A DNA stretch of 64,000 nt, taken from Vibrio sp. Isolate34. Its GTDB lineage: Bacteria; Pseudomonadota; Gammaproteobacteria; Enterobacterales; Vibrionaceae. The position numbers were made by a program, and so were the translations under genes. Shown here piece after piece: positions 20,448 through 29,068 of the stretch. Position 1 is the first letter of the stretch. Each line of letters begins with the position of its first letter. The notes under the pieces were generated by a model. The model did not search any database and was not told where the DNA came from. It worked only from the letters and a program-made list of their open reading frames with translations. Location: positions 369,356 through 433,355 of the forward strand of contig NZ_JAKEUO010000001.1 of assembly GCF_022397915.1 (NCBI RefSeq). The letters are read 5' to 3'.

Positions 20448-20723
20448 ATGAACATCAATTCTGATGCAAAACTAAAAGATCTCTTAGAGTTCCCTTGTTC
20501 ATTCACTTATAAAGTTATGGGCCACGCGAAGCCAGAACTGACTGAGCTAGTGCTAGAAGTGATTCAGCGTCATGCTCCTGGTGACTACAGCCCAACGCTA
20601 AAACCGAGTGCAAAAGGTAACTACCACTCTGTTTCTATCAACATTACAGCGACATCAATTGAGCAAGTAGAAGCGCTATATAAAGAACTGGGCGAGATCG
20701 AAATCGTTCGTATGGTTCTGTAA
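20448..20723 (+). CDS. ybeD: YbeD/DUF493 family protein
   Basis: A 91-aa conserved protein nearly identical in pattern to E. coli YbeD (87 aa): [29 protein letters not shown] and KGNYHSVSI are all present. The fold is a ferredoxin-like ACT-type domain. In E. coli it lies between dacA and lipB, and a role in lipoate or lipB regulation has been suggested without proof. The start ATG at 20448 is chosen because GGAG sits seven bases upstream and the family N-terminus begins here. The upstream in-frame extension runs through the dacA terminator and is rejected. Confidence 0.94.
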   Translation: MNINSDAKLKDLLEFPCSFTYKVMGHAKPELTELVLEVIQRHAPGDYSPTLKPSAKGNYHSVSINITATSIEQVEALYKELGEIEIVRMVL

Positions 20724-20739
20724 CCTTCAATTACACATG

Positions 20740-20770
20740 AAAACAGCGGCTTATTGCCGCTGTTTTTGTT
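20740..20770 (+). terminator. Terminator after ybeD
   Basis: The perfect 11-bp stem AAAACAGCGGC / GCCGCTGTTTT with a TTATT loop is followed by TTGTTT. It separates ybeD from lipB. Confidence 0.9.
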
Positions 20771-20876
20771 TAAAGTACAGTATCGACACCAAATTCATTC
20801 AACTTAATTTTAAATAAACACAAAGAAAGTTGAAAAACCTTGCAGTCCGTCTGTAGTTAGAATCATGTTTCGCGTT

Positions 20877-20882
20877 TATAAT
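20877..20882 (+). promoter_or_regulatory. Candidate -10 element of the lipB promoter
   Basis: TATAAT matches the sigma70 -10 consensus exactly and lies 35 bases before the lipB start, downstream of the ybeD terminator. The -35 region 17-18 bases upstream is weak, so only the -10 box is annotated. Confidence 0.4.
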
Positions 20883-20917
20883 GCGTTCACTTTATTAATC
20901 CTTGAGGGAGTGCCGCT

Positions 20918-21577
20918 ATGCAAAATAAGCTAATCGTAAAAAAATTAGGCCGTCAGGATTATGAGCCTGTATGGAAAGCCATGCATAAGTTCACAGACGA
21001 ACGCACGGAAGAAGACGTAGACCAAGTTTGGTTGGTTGAACACAACCCTGTCTTCACTCAAGGACAAGCAGGCAAAGCTGAGCATGTTTTAAATGCCGGT
21101 GGTATCCCTGTGATACAAAGCGATCGCGGTGGCCAAGTGACTTATCACGGCCCAGGTCAGTTAGTTGCTTACTTTCTGATTAACATCCGCCGCAAGAAAT
21201 TCGGAGTGCGTGATTTGGTTACTCATATCGAGAACCTCGTAATCAATACTCTGAAAGCTTACAATATAGATTCAGCTGCCCGACCTGACGCTCCAGGTGT
21301 TTATGTCGATGGCAAGAAAATCTGTTCACTCGGATTACGTATTCGACGTGGCTGCTCGTTCCACGGGCTAGCACTGAACGTTGATATGGACCTGTCTCCA
21401 TTCCTACGTATTAACCCATGTGGTTATCAAGGAATGGAAATGGCACAGGTCAGCCAACTTGGCGGACCAAGTGAACTAGAAAACGTTGAGCAACAGTTAA
21501 TACAAGAGCTCGTAGAGCTACTCGGCTATGACCAAGTAGACATTCAAGCCACCAGTTACATTACAGCAGAAGCATAA
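20918..21577 (+). CDS. lipB: Octanoyl-[ACP]:protein N-octanoyltransferase LipB
   Basis: A 219-aa enzyme that moves octanoyl groups from acyl carrier protein to lipoyl domains, the first step of lipoate synthesis. The [14 protein letters not shown] motif (70-83), the catalytic Lys134 in DGKKICSLG and Cys168 in INPCGYQGM are all present. A strong GAGGGAG precedes the ATG. lipA follows after 4 bases, so the two steps of the pathway are co-expressed. Length agrees with E. coli LipB (213 aa). Confidence 0.97.
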   Translation: MQNKLIVKKLGRQDYEPVWKAMHKFTDERTEEDVDQVWLVEHNPVFTQGQAGKAEHVLNAGGIPVIQSDRGGQVTYHGPGQLVAYFLINIRRKKFGVRDLVTHIENLVINTLKAYNIDSAARPDAPGVYVDGKKICSLGLRIRRGCSFHGLALNVDMDLSPFLRINPCGYQGMEMAQVSQLGGPSELENVEQQLIQELVELLGYDQVDIQATSYITAEA

Positions 21578-21581
21578 AATC

Positions 21582-22547
21582 ATGAGCAAACCAATCCAAA
21601 TGGAAAAAGGCGTTAAATATCGTGACGCTGACAAAATGGCATTAATTCCCGTAAAGAATATGCCTGCTGAACAGAAAGAAGTGCTACGTAAGCCAGAATG
21701 GATGAAGATTAAACTTCCTTCAGACAGCCATCGTATCCAAGAAATCAAATCAGCAATGCGCAAAAACAACCTGCACTCAGTTTGTGAAGAAGCGTCTTGC
21801 CCTAACCTAGCCGAGTGTTTCAACCACGGTACGGCAACGTTTATGATTCTTGGCGCTATCTGTACACGTCGCTGCCCGTTCTGTGATGTTGCCCATGGTC
21901 GTCCAGTTGCTCCTGAAGCAGAAGAGCCGAAGAAGCTAGCTAAAACAATTAAAGACATGAAACTGAAGTACGTTGTAATCACTTCAGTTGACCGCGATGA
22001 CTTGCGTGACGGCGGTGCTCAGCACTTTGCTGACTGTAACCGTGAGATTCGCGAGCTAAACCCAAATATTCGTATCGAAACACTGGTTCCAGACTTCCGT
22101 GGTCGTATGGACGTTGCGCTTGGCCTAATGAAAGACAACCCGCCAGATGTTTTCAACCACAACCTAGAGACAGCACCACGCCTATACCGTAAAGCGCGAC
22201 CGGGTGCGAACTACAAATGGTCTCTAGATCTACTGAAGAAGTTCAAAGAACAACACCCAGATATCCCAACAAAGTCAGGCGTGATGATGGGCCTTGGTGA
22301 GACGAAAGAAGAGATCGTTCAAGTACTGAAAGATCTTCGCGAACACGGTGTAACTATGCTGACACTAGGTCAATACCTAGCACCAAGCCGTCACCACTTA
22401 CCAGTAGAGCGCTACGTGCCGCCTTCAGAGTTCGACGAGCTGAAAGAGATTGCTCTTGAACTTGGCTTCACACACGCTGCTTGTGGTCCGTTTGTACGTT
22501 CTTCTTACCATGCAGATCTACAAGCTCAAGGTATGGAAATTAAGTAA
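21582..22547 (+). CDS. lipA: Lipoyl synthase LipA
   Basis: A 321-aa radical-SAM enzyme that inserts two sulfurs into octanoyl-lipoyl domains. Both [4Fe-4S] sites are visible. The auxiliary, sulfur-donating cluster uses Cys68, Cys73 and Cys79 ([12 protein letters not shown]). The radical-SAM cluster uses Cys94, Cys98 and Cys101 (CTRRCPFC). The RSSYHA motif near the C-terminus supplies the serine that ligates the auxiliary cluster. It is co-transcribed with lipB. Length equals E. coli LipA (321 aa). Confidence 0.98.
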   Translation: MSKPIQMEKGVKYRDADKMALIPVKNMPAEQKEVLRKPEWMKIKLPSDSHRIQEIKSAMRKNNLHSVCEEASCPNLAECFNHGTATFMILGAICTRRCPFCDVAHGRPVAPEAEEPKKLAKTIKDMKLKYVVITSVDRDDLRDGGAQHFADCNREIRELNPNIRIETLVPDFRGRMDVALGLMKDNPPDVFNHNLETAPRLYRKARPGANYKWSLDLLKKFKEQHPDIPTKSGVMMGLGETKEEIVQVLKDLREHGVTMLTLGQYLAPSRHHLPVERYVPPSEFDELKEIALELGFTHAACGPFVRSSYHADLQAQGMEIK

Positions 22548-22573
22548 GCGGTTACTTAACTCTCCTCTATTTT

Positions 22574-22606
22574 AAAGGCGCATACCCGAGGGGATGCGCC
22601 TTTTTA
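22574..22606 (+). terminator. Terminator after lipA
   Basis: The perfect stem AAAGGCGCAT / ATGCGCCTTT is followed by TTAGT. It lies 27 bases after the lipA stop. Confidence 0.88.
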
Positions 22607-22648
22607 GTATCGACAGACCGTCACGTTACATCACCATAATTCCTATAC

Positions 22649-22679
22649 AACAAAGTCGCTCTAAGAGAGCGGCTTTGTT
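22649..22679. terminator. Hairpin between convergent lipA and the NSS symporter gene
   Basis: The 14-bp stem AACAAAGTCGCTCT / AGAGCGGCTTTGTT (one G-T pair) has a 3-base loop. T-rich 3' arms on either strand suggest it can end transcription from the minus-strand symporter gene. Confidence 0.6.
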
Positions 22680-22709
22680 AAATTAAGACGAGTGAACAAT
22701 TATGGTCAA

Positions 22710-24071
22710 TTAACCGAATGAAGCCCAGATAACCGTCGCCACTAAGATTGGGCACACGAACTTCACATACATTGGCCACACTTTACCAAACCAACCAAGC
22801 TGAAAATCAGGGCAACCTTGCTCAAGCTCTTTCACTTTTGACGCTCGGCTCCATACCCAGCCACCAAATAGGCAGAACATCAATGCAGCAATCGGTTGAA
22901 GGTATTGAGTCGCTATCATCGCCACCATGCCAAACATTGCAGCAAAGTTGTAAACAATTACCACACTGAATAGTGCGATAGCACCACCAATCACCCAACT
23001 TGTTGGCGTTCTTCTGGTATTGAAACGCTCACTCACTAGTGCTACCGGGCCTTCCAGCATCGAAATTGAAGAAGTAAGGGCAGCAATCGTTAGCAACAAG
23101 AAGAAAACAATCGCAAAGATCTGGCCAAGCACACCTAAGCTATCAAACATCAAAGGCAGAACCGTGAACACTAGCGTGTCAGAGCTTAACAACGAGCCAT
23201 CTTCCGCGTAGATTTGAACGCCTTTTTGCATCGCAACAAACATCGCAGGCATAACCACTAAGCCCGCAATAAAGGCAACAGCAGTATCAACCAAGGTTAC
23301 GTTCATCGCCATTTTTGGCAGGTTCTCTTTCTTACTTAAGTAAGAGCCATAAACCAACATTGAACAGCCACCAATGGTGAGTGAGAAGAAGCCTTGTCCC
23401 ATCGCCGCTAGGATCAGCTTTCTATCCCACACTTTCTCAAAGTCCGGAACTAGGTAGTGTTTCAGGCCTTCCATCGCACCAGATTGCGTCATGATGTAAA
23501 CGAACAATAGGCCGAACAACACAAACAATGCCGGCATTAAACGCGTCGACCACTTCTCGATACCTTGCTTAACACCGCCCTGCACAATCAAAATCGTCAG
23601 TACGTAGAACGCAACGGTACCGAAGACATTACGCTCAACGCTGAAGCCTTTAAACCAATCCGCAATCGCCTCTATGCCAATCAGATCTGCAACAGCGCCG
23701 ATTAGGAAGCAGATCAACCAACCGCCGACAATGCTATAAAACGCTAATACTGCGCTTGGAACACTGAGACCAATCCAACCAACAAATTCACCGACTTTCT
23801 TGCCTAGTGGGTTAGCCGTTAGTGAACGCATACTATCGACCGGGTTCGCTTGACCATGACGACCAATCGCCATCTCAACCACCAGCATAGGGAAAGCAAC
23901 CACGAAGATCATGATTAGGTAAACAAGCAGAAAAGCACCACCGCCATTGCTCGCAACTTGAGTTGGGAAACCCCAAATATTACCCAAGCCAACCGCTGCA
24001 CCAGCCGCTGCTAAAATAAAACCTAAACGAGAACTAAATAGCTCTCTTGAAGAGGAAGATTGTTGGTCCAT
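22710..24071 (-). CDS. Sodium-dependent transporter of the neurotransmitter:sodium symporter (NSS) family
   Basis: A 453-aa integral membrane protein with about eleven to twelve hydrophobic segments. The N-terminus carries the hallmark SRLGFILAAAGAAVGLGNIW (residues 13-32), with the unwound TM1 that binds Na+ and substrate in LeuT-type carriers. GGAFLLVYL and PMLVVEMAIGRHG follow. Family members import amino acids or related amines with Na+. The substrate here is not predictable. It is monocistronic and convergent with lipA. In a Vibrio the Na+ gradient made by the nearby Na+-NQR could drive it. Confidence 0.9.
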   Translation of the reverse strand: MDQQSSSSRELFSSRLGFILAAAGAAVGLGNIWGFPTQVASNGGGAFLLVYLIMIFVVAFPMLVVEMAIGRHGQANPVDSMRSLTANPLGKKVGEFVGWIGLSVPSAVLAFYSIVGGWLICFLIGAVADLIGIEAIADWFKGFSVERNVFGTVAFYVLTILIVQGGVKQGIEKWSTRLMPALFVLFGLLFVYIMTQSGAMEGLKHYLVPDFEKVWDRKLILAAMGQGFFSLTIGGCSMLVYGSYLSKKENLPKMAMNVTLVDTAVAFIAGLVVMPAMFVAMQKGVQIYAEDGSLLSSDTLVFTVLPLMFDSLGVLGQIFAIVFFLLLTIAALTSSISMLEGPVALVSERFNTRRTPTSWVIGGAIALFSVVIVYNFAAMFGMVAMIATQYLQPIAALMFCLFGGWVWSRASKVKELEQGCPDFQLGWFGKVWPMYVKFVCPILVATVIWASFG

Positions 24072-24297
24072 ATTGCCCGCATAAAAATCAGTGAACTAGT
24101 TGAGAAGTACAGTAATCAAAAGCAATGATAGACACAACCAATAAATGAACAATTCTCTAATTTTTACAATCAATACGCTATTTAGAACCACAAAATTAAC
24201 AACAACCCAGTTCGATAGTTTTCCATCCATATACACCAAAGGATTATCAACAGAATCCAGCCACAAAATTGATACTTATCATTGAGTGAACAATACA

Positions 24298-24326
24298 AAC
24301 AAAAAGAGCACCAACCGGTGCTCTTA
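24298..24326 (-). terminator. Terminator of the yggN-like gene
   Basis: Read on the minus strand, AAGAGCACC / GGTGCTCTT with a 4-base loop is followed by TTTGTTTGT. It lies 22 bases past the stop codon. Confidence 0.85.
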
Positions 24327-24347
24327 CTATTTATCACTAGACTCGAA

Positions 24348-25124
24348 TTAAATCGTGAATACTTGGTAATCTTTCAGGTTCGGAATGATTTCATGCAGTT
24401 CTTGCTCTTGTTCTGCCATCTCATCAAGTGAATCACAGAACTCGGTGCCTTCTTCTTGCATTTGCTGAGCATGTTCTTTCATTCGCTCTTCAACTTTAAG
24501 CTTGAGGTCCGCCATGCTGTCAGCCAGTTCAGTCAGGTTTAGCCCTCCCTCTTGCTTCATCTTTTCCGACATCGCATTGAAAGCACTCGAGATAAACTCT
24601 TGGTTAAAGATCTCCTTCGCTTTCTCGAAATCTTCAGACCAGCCATTTGCCATCGAATCAAAACTGTCTGCAGGTAGCACTAGCTCACCATCTTTGTAGT
24701 AACGCGCCTCAAGTTCAGCAAAATACGTCTTCATTGACTCTTTTACGTTATCAAACGACTCAGGCGAATCTAGGCTAGCGGCAATATCATCAATAACGTC
24801 ATTGGCTAATGCTAAGCTCTCGTTAGCCATTTGCTTTGCGCGAGGTAAATACTCACTCATGCTGTCACGATACTTATCTATCGCGGCTTGTTGGTCAGCA
24901 TCGAGCTCGACTTTCTCGCCATGGATATAGAGGTCATTGTTTTCATCGAAGACCGCTGTATCGCCATTCACCTGATGGATTTCGACTTTTTGGTCATCGA
25001 TTCGTAATTCATTCTTCAAATCAACTCGACACTGCGCTGCAAACGTTGGCAGACTCACAACAGCAATAACCGCTGTTAGTGATGCAATTAATACACTGTT
25101 TTTCATAAATACATTGCTTTTCAT
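24348..25124 (-). CDS. YggN-like periplasmic DUF2884 protein
   Basis: A 258-aa protein with a cleavable signal peptide ending near residue 30 (TFAAQC). It has an N-terminal beta-type segment with an early Cys and a long Met/Glu-rich alpha-helical region (about 85-240) likely to be coiled coil. The layout QC-V, GD.AVFDENNDLYIHG and DADQQAAIDKYRDSM matches the DUF2884/YggN family of E. coli (239 aa), whose function is unknown. GAGGGTGTT just before the first ATG on the minus strand supports this start over the in-frame ATG at codon 8. It has its own terminator. Confidence 0.75.
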   Translation of the reverse strand: MKSNVFMKNSVLIASLTAVIAVVSLPTFAAQCRVDLKNELRIDDQKVEIHQVNGDTAVFDENNDLYIHGEKVELDADQQAAIDKYRDSMSEYLPRAKQMANESLALANDVIDDIAASLDSPESFDNVKESMKTYFAELEARYYKDGELVLPADSFDSMANGWSEDFEKAKEIFNQEFISSAFNAMSEKMKQEGGLNLTELADSMADLKLKVEERMKEHAQQMQEEGTEFCDSLDEMAEQEQELHEIIPNLKDYQVFTI

Positions 25125-25211
25125 AACACCCTCTCATCAATCTGACAAATTACTATACCTTGGGTTTATGCTTCTTTGTCAGAGAAACGTTTATATCTAT
25201 TAGCCCGTTAG

Positions 25212-25685
25212 TTAGTCGATAGATAGAACTTCGTAGCAAAACTGTTTATCAGCGACCTTAAACTCGATTTCATCGCCAACTTCTTTACCCATTAGAGCCT
25301 GACCAAACGGCGCGTTCGCGGTCACGATAGCAACTTCATTATCATTCCACATAACAGAGAGTCCACCAACTCTCGGCCCCATAAAAAAGTGTTTATATTG
25401 GTCATGCTCGTCAATCACCACCACATAACTGCTCACCGTAATCTTTTCACTGTCACGCAATACAAGGTTTCGATAGCACTGAATATCATCTTCACACTCT
25501 TGCACTCTCACCGCTTGTCCGTGGGCAAGATACGAGGCTTCTAGAGCTAAAGTGTCATACTTGTGTTCTGGCACTGTCTCTTCATCGGTCGCGGCGTCAA
25601 TGGCACGCTGGGTAGCGGACTGCGCGATACTTAATCGGGTTTCGAGTTGCTCAATGATTATTTGTCGAAGCTCAGACTTATTCAT
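25212..25685 (-). CDS. GreA/GreB-family transcription elongation factor-like protein
   Basis: A 157-aa protein in two parts. Residues 1-75 form a helical hairpin; its turn DEETVPEHKYD sits where GreA/B carry the acidic catalytic tip. Residues about 85-157 form an FKBP-like GreA/B C-terminal domain, with NAPFGQALMGKEVGDEIEF as the recognisable strand pair. The real GreA and GreB are more strictly conserved, so this is a divergent third paralogue that may enter the RNA polymerase secondary channel like Rnk, DksA or Gre. It is divergent from the RecQ-like gene. The fold call is good; the activity is inference. Confidence 0.75.
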   Translation of the reverse strand: MNKSELRQIIIEQLETRLSIAQSATQRAIDAATDEETVPEHKYDTLALEASYLAHGQAVRVQECEDDIQCYRNLVLRDSEKITVSSYVVVIDEHDQYKHFFMGPRVGGLSVMWNDNEVAIVTANAPFGQALMGKEVGDEIEFKVADKQFCYEVLSID

Positions 25686-25830
25686 ACTATTGGAGTGCTT
25701 TTCTATAGGGGCTACAGAATAGAATTAGGTACAATCAGGTGCAAGACATTTGATTCAACGAGCGACGCTATCATGAATAGATGCGCGCTTTAGCATCAAT
25801 ACGACACTTATTAAATCAGGTAGAACATAA

Positions 25831-27765
25831 ATGATTGAGCAGAAGCTAAAACAAGTATTCGGATTCGATTCACTACGAAACGGGCAAAAGCAAGTCATTG
25901 ATAATGTTCTATCTGGTCATTCGACCGCTGCAATATTCCCAACGGGATCAGGCAAGTCACTTTGCTACCAATTGCCCGCGTTAGAGCTTCCTCATTTAAC
26001 CTTGGTGATATCACCGCTATTAGCGTTAATGAAAGACCAGCTCAGTTTCTTACACAGTAAAGGCATTAGCGCGGCTGCAATCGAATCAAGCCAAGACAGA
26101 CAAACCACACAACAGGTGATGCAATCCGTGCGTAACGGTGACACAAAAATCCTAATGATCTCGGTTGAGCGCCTGAAGAACGAACGCTTTCGTCAGTTTA
26201 TCTCCCAAGTGCCTATCTCGTTACTTGTGGTCGATGAGGCGCACTGTATCTCGGAGTGGGGTCACAACTTCAGACCAGACTACCTAAAACTTCCTCAATA
26301 CCAAAAACAACTGAATATTCCTCAAGTGCTACTGCTCACAGCAACCGCGACGACCTCTGTTATCCAAGATATGAAGTCTAAGTTTGATATCGATGAGGAG
26401 CGTGTAGTGGTTACTGGCTTCTATCGTCAAAACCTAGACCTTTCAATTCAACCTTGCGAACAAGCCAGCAAACTAGAAACCTTGTGCAATGTCGTCAACC
26501 GAGCTTCTCTCGCTCCGACTATTGTGTATGTCACGCTTCAACAAACAGCAGAGATGGTCGCTCAGCAACTTCGTAATGCTGGCGTAAATGCCGTGGCTTA
26601 TCATGCCGGCCTTAAGCCAGAAAACAGAGACGCCATCCAACATCAATTCATGAGTGATGACGTCAACTGTATCGTGGCAACCATTGCATTTGGTATGGGT
26701 GTCGACAAGTCAAATATTCGCCGAGTGATTCACTTTGACTTACCAAAATCGATAGAGAACTACTCCCAAGAGATAGGAAGAGCTGGCCGTGATGGACAAG
26801 CTTCTGAGTGTATTTTGCTCGCGAACAAACACGGCTTGAGCACACTAGAGAACTTTGTATTTGGCGATACGCCAGACAACATATCAATCCAGGCAGTATT
26901 AAAAGAAATCTACGAAAACCAAAACATTAATGCTTCAGGTTCAAGTCAATGGGAGATCATGCTTAATCAGCTATCGCGTGAATCCAACATTCGTCAGCTG
27001 CCGCTTAAAACACTGCTGGTTTACCTCGAAATTGAAGGAGTAATTGAGCCGAAGTACAGCTACTTCGCCGATTACAAATTTAAGTTCATTCGCCCTAAGC
27101 AGCAGATCTGCGAGCAGTTCCAAGGCGAACGTCTTAACTTTGTTGAAGCGATTTTTCAATGCTCACCGCAAGCGAGAGTCTGGTGCCAAGTCGACTTCGA
27201 GGCGCTTTGGACTCATTTCCAAGCGGATCGCCAACGTGTGATTGCGGCAATTGATTACTTTAATGAACAGGGTTGGATTGAACTAGAAAGCAAACAGATC
27301 ACGGATGTCTACGCGATTCACAATACCTCTGAAGATATGATGCAGTTATCTGAGCGATTAACTGAGTTGTTTAAGGCAAAAGAGAACAGTGAAATCAATC
27401 GTCTTAATCAGATGCTGAGCTTCTTTGAAGCGGACACCTGTCTAAGCTCGCGCCTTGCAAGTTACTTTGCCGATGATAAAGCGCCAACCAAGTGTGGTCA
27501 CTGCTCTGTATGTCGCGGTCAAGTAGCAACCTTACCAACCGTTGATGTTGAGCCTGTTGATGATGAAACGGTAATGACATGGATTCATGAGTTCATTTCA
27601 GCGAGCCAACAGTTGATTACCGACGAAGCGATTACTCGTTTTCTCTGTGGGATCGCCACCCCACTTTCAACCAAGCTTAAAGCCAGCAAAATGGTCGGCT
27701 ACGGAAAGTTAGAGCAACAACCATTCAGTGATACCTTAGCGCGAGTAAAGCAACTTCCTAGGTAA
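25831..27765 (+). CDS. RecQ-family ATP-dependent DNA helicase (variant architecture)
   Basis: A 644-aa superfamily-2 3'-5' helicase. The motifs are Walker A PTGSGKS at 37-43, DEAH in VVDEAHCISEWGHNFRPDY near 135, TATAT near 172, and motif VI QEIGRAGRDG near 312-321. Canonical E. coli RecQ (609 aa) places its zinc cysteines just after the helicase core and ends with HRDC. Here about 150 residues follow the core before a late Cys cluster (CGHCSVC near 548-554), and no HRDC domain is evident. It is therefore a RecQ paralogue rather than orthologous RecQ. dinB is the convergent neighbour. Confidence 0.88.
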   Translation: MIEQKLKQVFGFDSLRNGQKQVIDNVLSGHSTAAIFPTGSGKSLCYQLPALELPHLTLVISPLLALMKDQLSFLHSKGISAAAIESSQDRQTTQQVMQSVRNGDTKILMISVERLKNERFRQFISQVPISLLVVDEAHCISEWGHNFRPDYLKLPQYQKQLNIPQVLLLTATATTSVIQDMKSKFDIDEERVVVTGFYRQNLDLSIQPCEQASKLETLCNVVNRASLAPTIVYVTLQQTAEMVAQQLRNAGVNAVAYHAGLKPENRDAIQHQFMSDDVNCIVATIAFGMGVDKSNIRRVIHFDLPKSIENYSQEIGRAGRDGQASECILLANKHGLSTLENFVFGDTPDNISIQAVLKEIYENQNINASGSSQWEIMLNQLSRESNIRQLPLKTLLVYLEIEGVIEPKYSYFADYKFKFIRPKQQICEQFQGERLNFVEAIFQCSPQARVWCQVDFEALWTHFQADRQRVIAAIDYFNEQGWIELESKQITDVYAIHNTSEDMMQLSERLTELFKAKENSEINRLNQMLSFFEADTCLSSRLASYFADDKAPTKCGHCSVCRGQVATLPTVDVEPVDDETVMTWIHEFISASQQLITDEAITRFLCGIATPLSTKLKASKMVGYGKLEQQPFSDTLARVKQLPR

Positions 27766-27775
27766 CTCTTACCTA

Positions 27776-27812
27776 TAAAAAACCGACTAGGCTTTGAGGC
27801 TTAGTCGGTATT
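27776..27812 (-). terminator. Terminator between recQ-like gene and dinB
   Basis: The stem ACCGACTA / TAGTCGGT (27782-27809) is followed on the minus strand by six T residues, which fits termination of dinB. It may also end the RecQ-like transcript. Confidence 0.75.
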
Positions 27813-27829
27813 CATCTAACTCATTATCT

Positions 27830-28906
27830 TTAAAAGAAGCTCAGCTGACGCATCTGCTCTTTGGGTTGTAGCATCACACTTAGGCCTAGTAAGCGTATCT
27901 CTCGTCCTTGTTGCCTTTTCAGTATTTCACTCAACAGCTCTTTGAAATGTTCGCGATCGAGTGAAGCATGTATGTGTTCGATAGTGGTTTGCTGAAAGTC
28001 GGCGAACTTGAGTTTGATTCCCTGCTTGATGATCGCTTTACTTGGGCTAGCCTTTTCTAAGCGAGTTTCGAGTTCAGGAAACAGCTTATCTTCTATCACC
28101 TGCCAACATTCAGCGTAAGTCGATATGTTTTGAGTAAAGGTTCGCTCTACGCCTACCGACTTTCTTTCACGTTCTATGATAACTTCTCGGTCATCAATGC
28201 CGTGGCTGCGCTTCCACAGTGACGCACCTTGGCGGCCAAATTTAAGCAGTAGGTCGCGATAGTCAGACTGCTTAATGTCCTTACAAGTAAAGAAGCCCGC
28301 TTGATGCAGCTTTTCCAGGCTCACCTTGCCGACACCGGGGATTTTTTCGAGTGGTAGTTCGTCGATCACCGCTTGGACGTTTTGGGGAGGGATAACAAAT
28401 TGCCCATTGGGTTTATTCATATCCGATGCGACTTTCGCCAAGAACTTGATCGGAGCAATGCCTGCGGAAGCCGTCAGATTGAGTTCGTTCCAGATATCAC
28501 GACGGATCGACTCTGCAATGAGTGTCGCCGAACCATGACACTGTTTTGAATCGGTCACATCTAGAAACGCTTCATCCAAAGAAAGCGGCTCAATCACTGA
28601 GGTATATCGAAAAAAGATTTCGCGGATCTTCTTCGATATCTCGACATAGACTGACATTCTTCCCGGCACGACCAGCAAATTAGGGCAAAGCTGCAGCGCT
28701 TTACCAGTAGGCATAGCAGAACGAACACCAAACTTACGCGCTTCGTAGTTACACGTGCTCAGCACACCGCGTTGTTTTTCATGCCCACCCACGGCAAGCG
28801 GTCGATTTCGGTAAGATGGGTTGTCTCGCATTTCTACAGCTGCGTAAAAACAATCCATATCAACATGGATTATTTTTCTGACTCTCTCTTGGTCCGCACT
28901 ACACAT
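27830..28906 (-). CDS. dinB: DNA polymerase IV (translesion Y-family polymerase)
   Basis: A 358-aa error-prone DNA polymerase. The catalytic acidic residues lie in HVDMDCFYA (from residue 14) and SLDEAFLDV (about 110). The helix-hairpin-helix IPGVGKVSLEKL is near 190, and the little-finger domain fills the C-terminal third. The last residues, MRQLSFF, resemble the C-terminal clamp-binding peptide of Pol IV. A LexA box overlaps its probable -10 element, so induction by DNA damage is expected. Start: ATG giving a nine-residue extension before RKIIHVDMD; no better in-frame start is present. Confidence 0.96.
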   Translation of the reverse strand: MCSADQERVRKIIHVDMDCFYAAVEMRDNPSYRNRPLAVGGHEKQRGVLSTCNYEARKFGVRSAMPTGKALQLCPNLLVVPGRMSVYVEISKKIREIFFRYTSVIEPLSLDEAFLDVTDSKQCHGSATLIAESIRRDIWNELNLTASAGIAPIKFLAKVASDMNKPNGQFVIPPQNVQAVIDELPLEKIPGVGKVSLEKLHQAGFFTCKDIKQSDYRDLLLKFGRQGASLWKRSHGIDDREVIIERERKSVGVERTFTQNISTYAECWQVIEDKLFPELETRLEKASPSKAIIKQGIKLKFADFQQTTIEHIHASLDREHFKELLSEILKRQQGREIRLLGLSVMLQPKEQMRQLSFF

Positions 28907-28927
28907 TTAGAAATAACTCAACCTTAC

Positions 28928-28949
28928 AACTGTATCTATGAACAGTATA
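28928..28949 (-). promoter_or_regulatory. LexA (SOS) box and -10 element of dinB
   Basis: CTGT-N8-ACAG (28930-28945) matches the LexA core on both half-sites, with an AT-rich centre (ATCTATGA). On the minus strand TATACT (28949-28944) is a good -10 hexamer overlapping the box, so LexA would block the promoter directly. The box lies about 22 bases upstream of the dinB start codon. Confidence 0.8.
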
Positions 28950-29068
28950 ATCAATTATTCTCAGATTTAAAATGATCTGGAGTCCAGCCCAACAGGTTTC
29001 ACTTCATTCGCCGCCCACTATTCTGATAGTATTGTTAGGAGTATTGAGTCTATAAGTAGGGATCGCTT

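Noticed and set aside
24072..24347. Hidden gene or small RNA in the NSS/yggN intergenic region
   Set aside because: The stretch is AT-rich without an open frame or convincing promoter-terminator pair; only the yggN-like terminator is supported.
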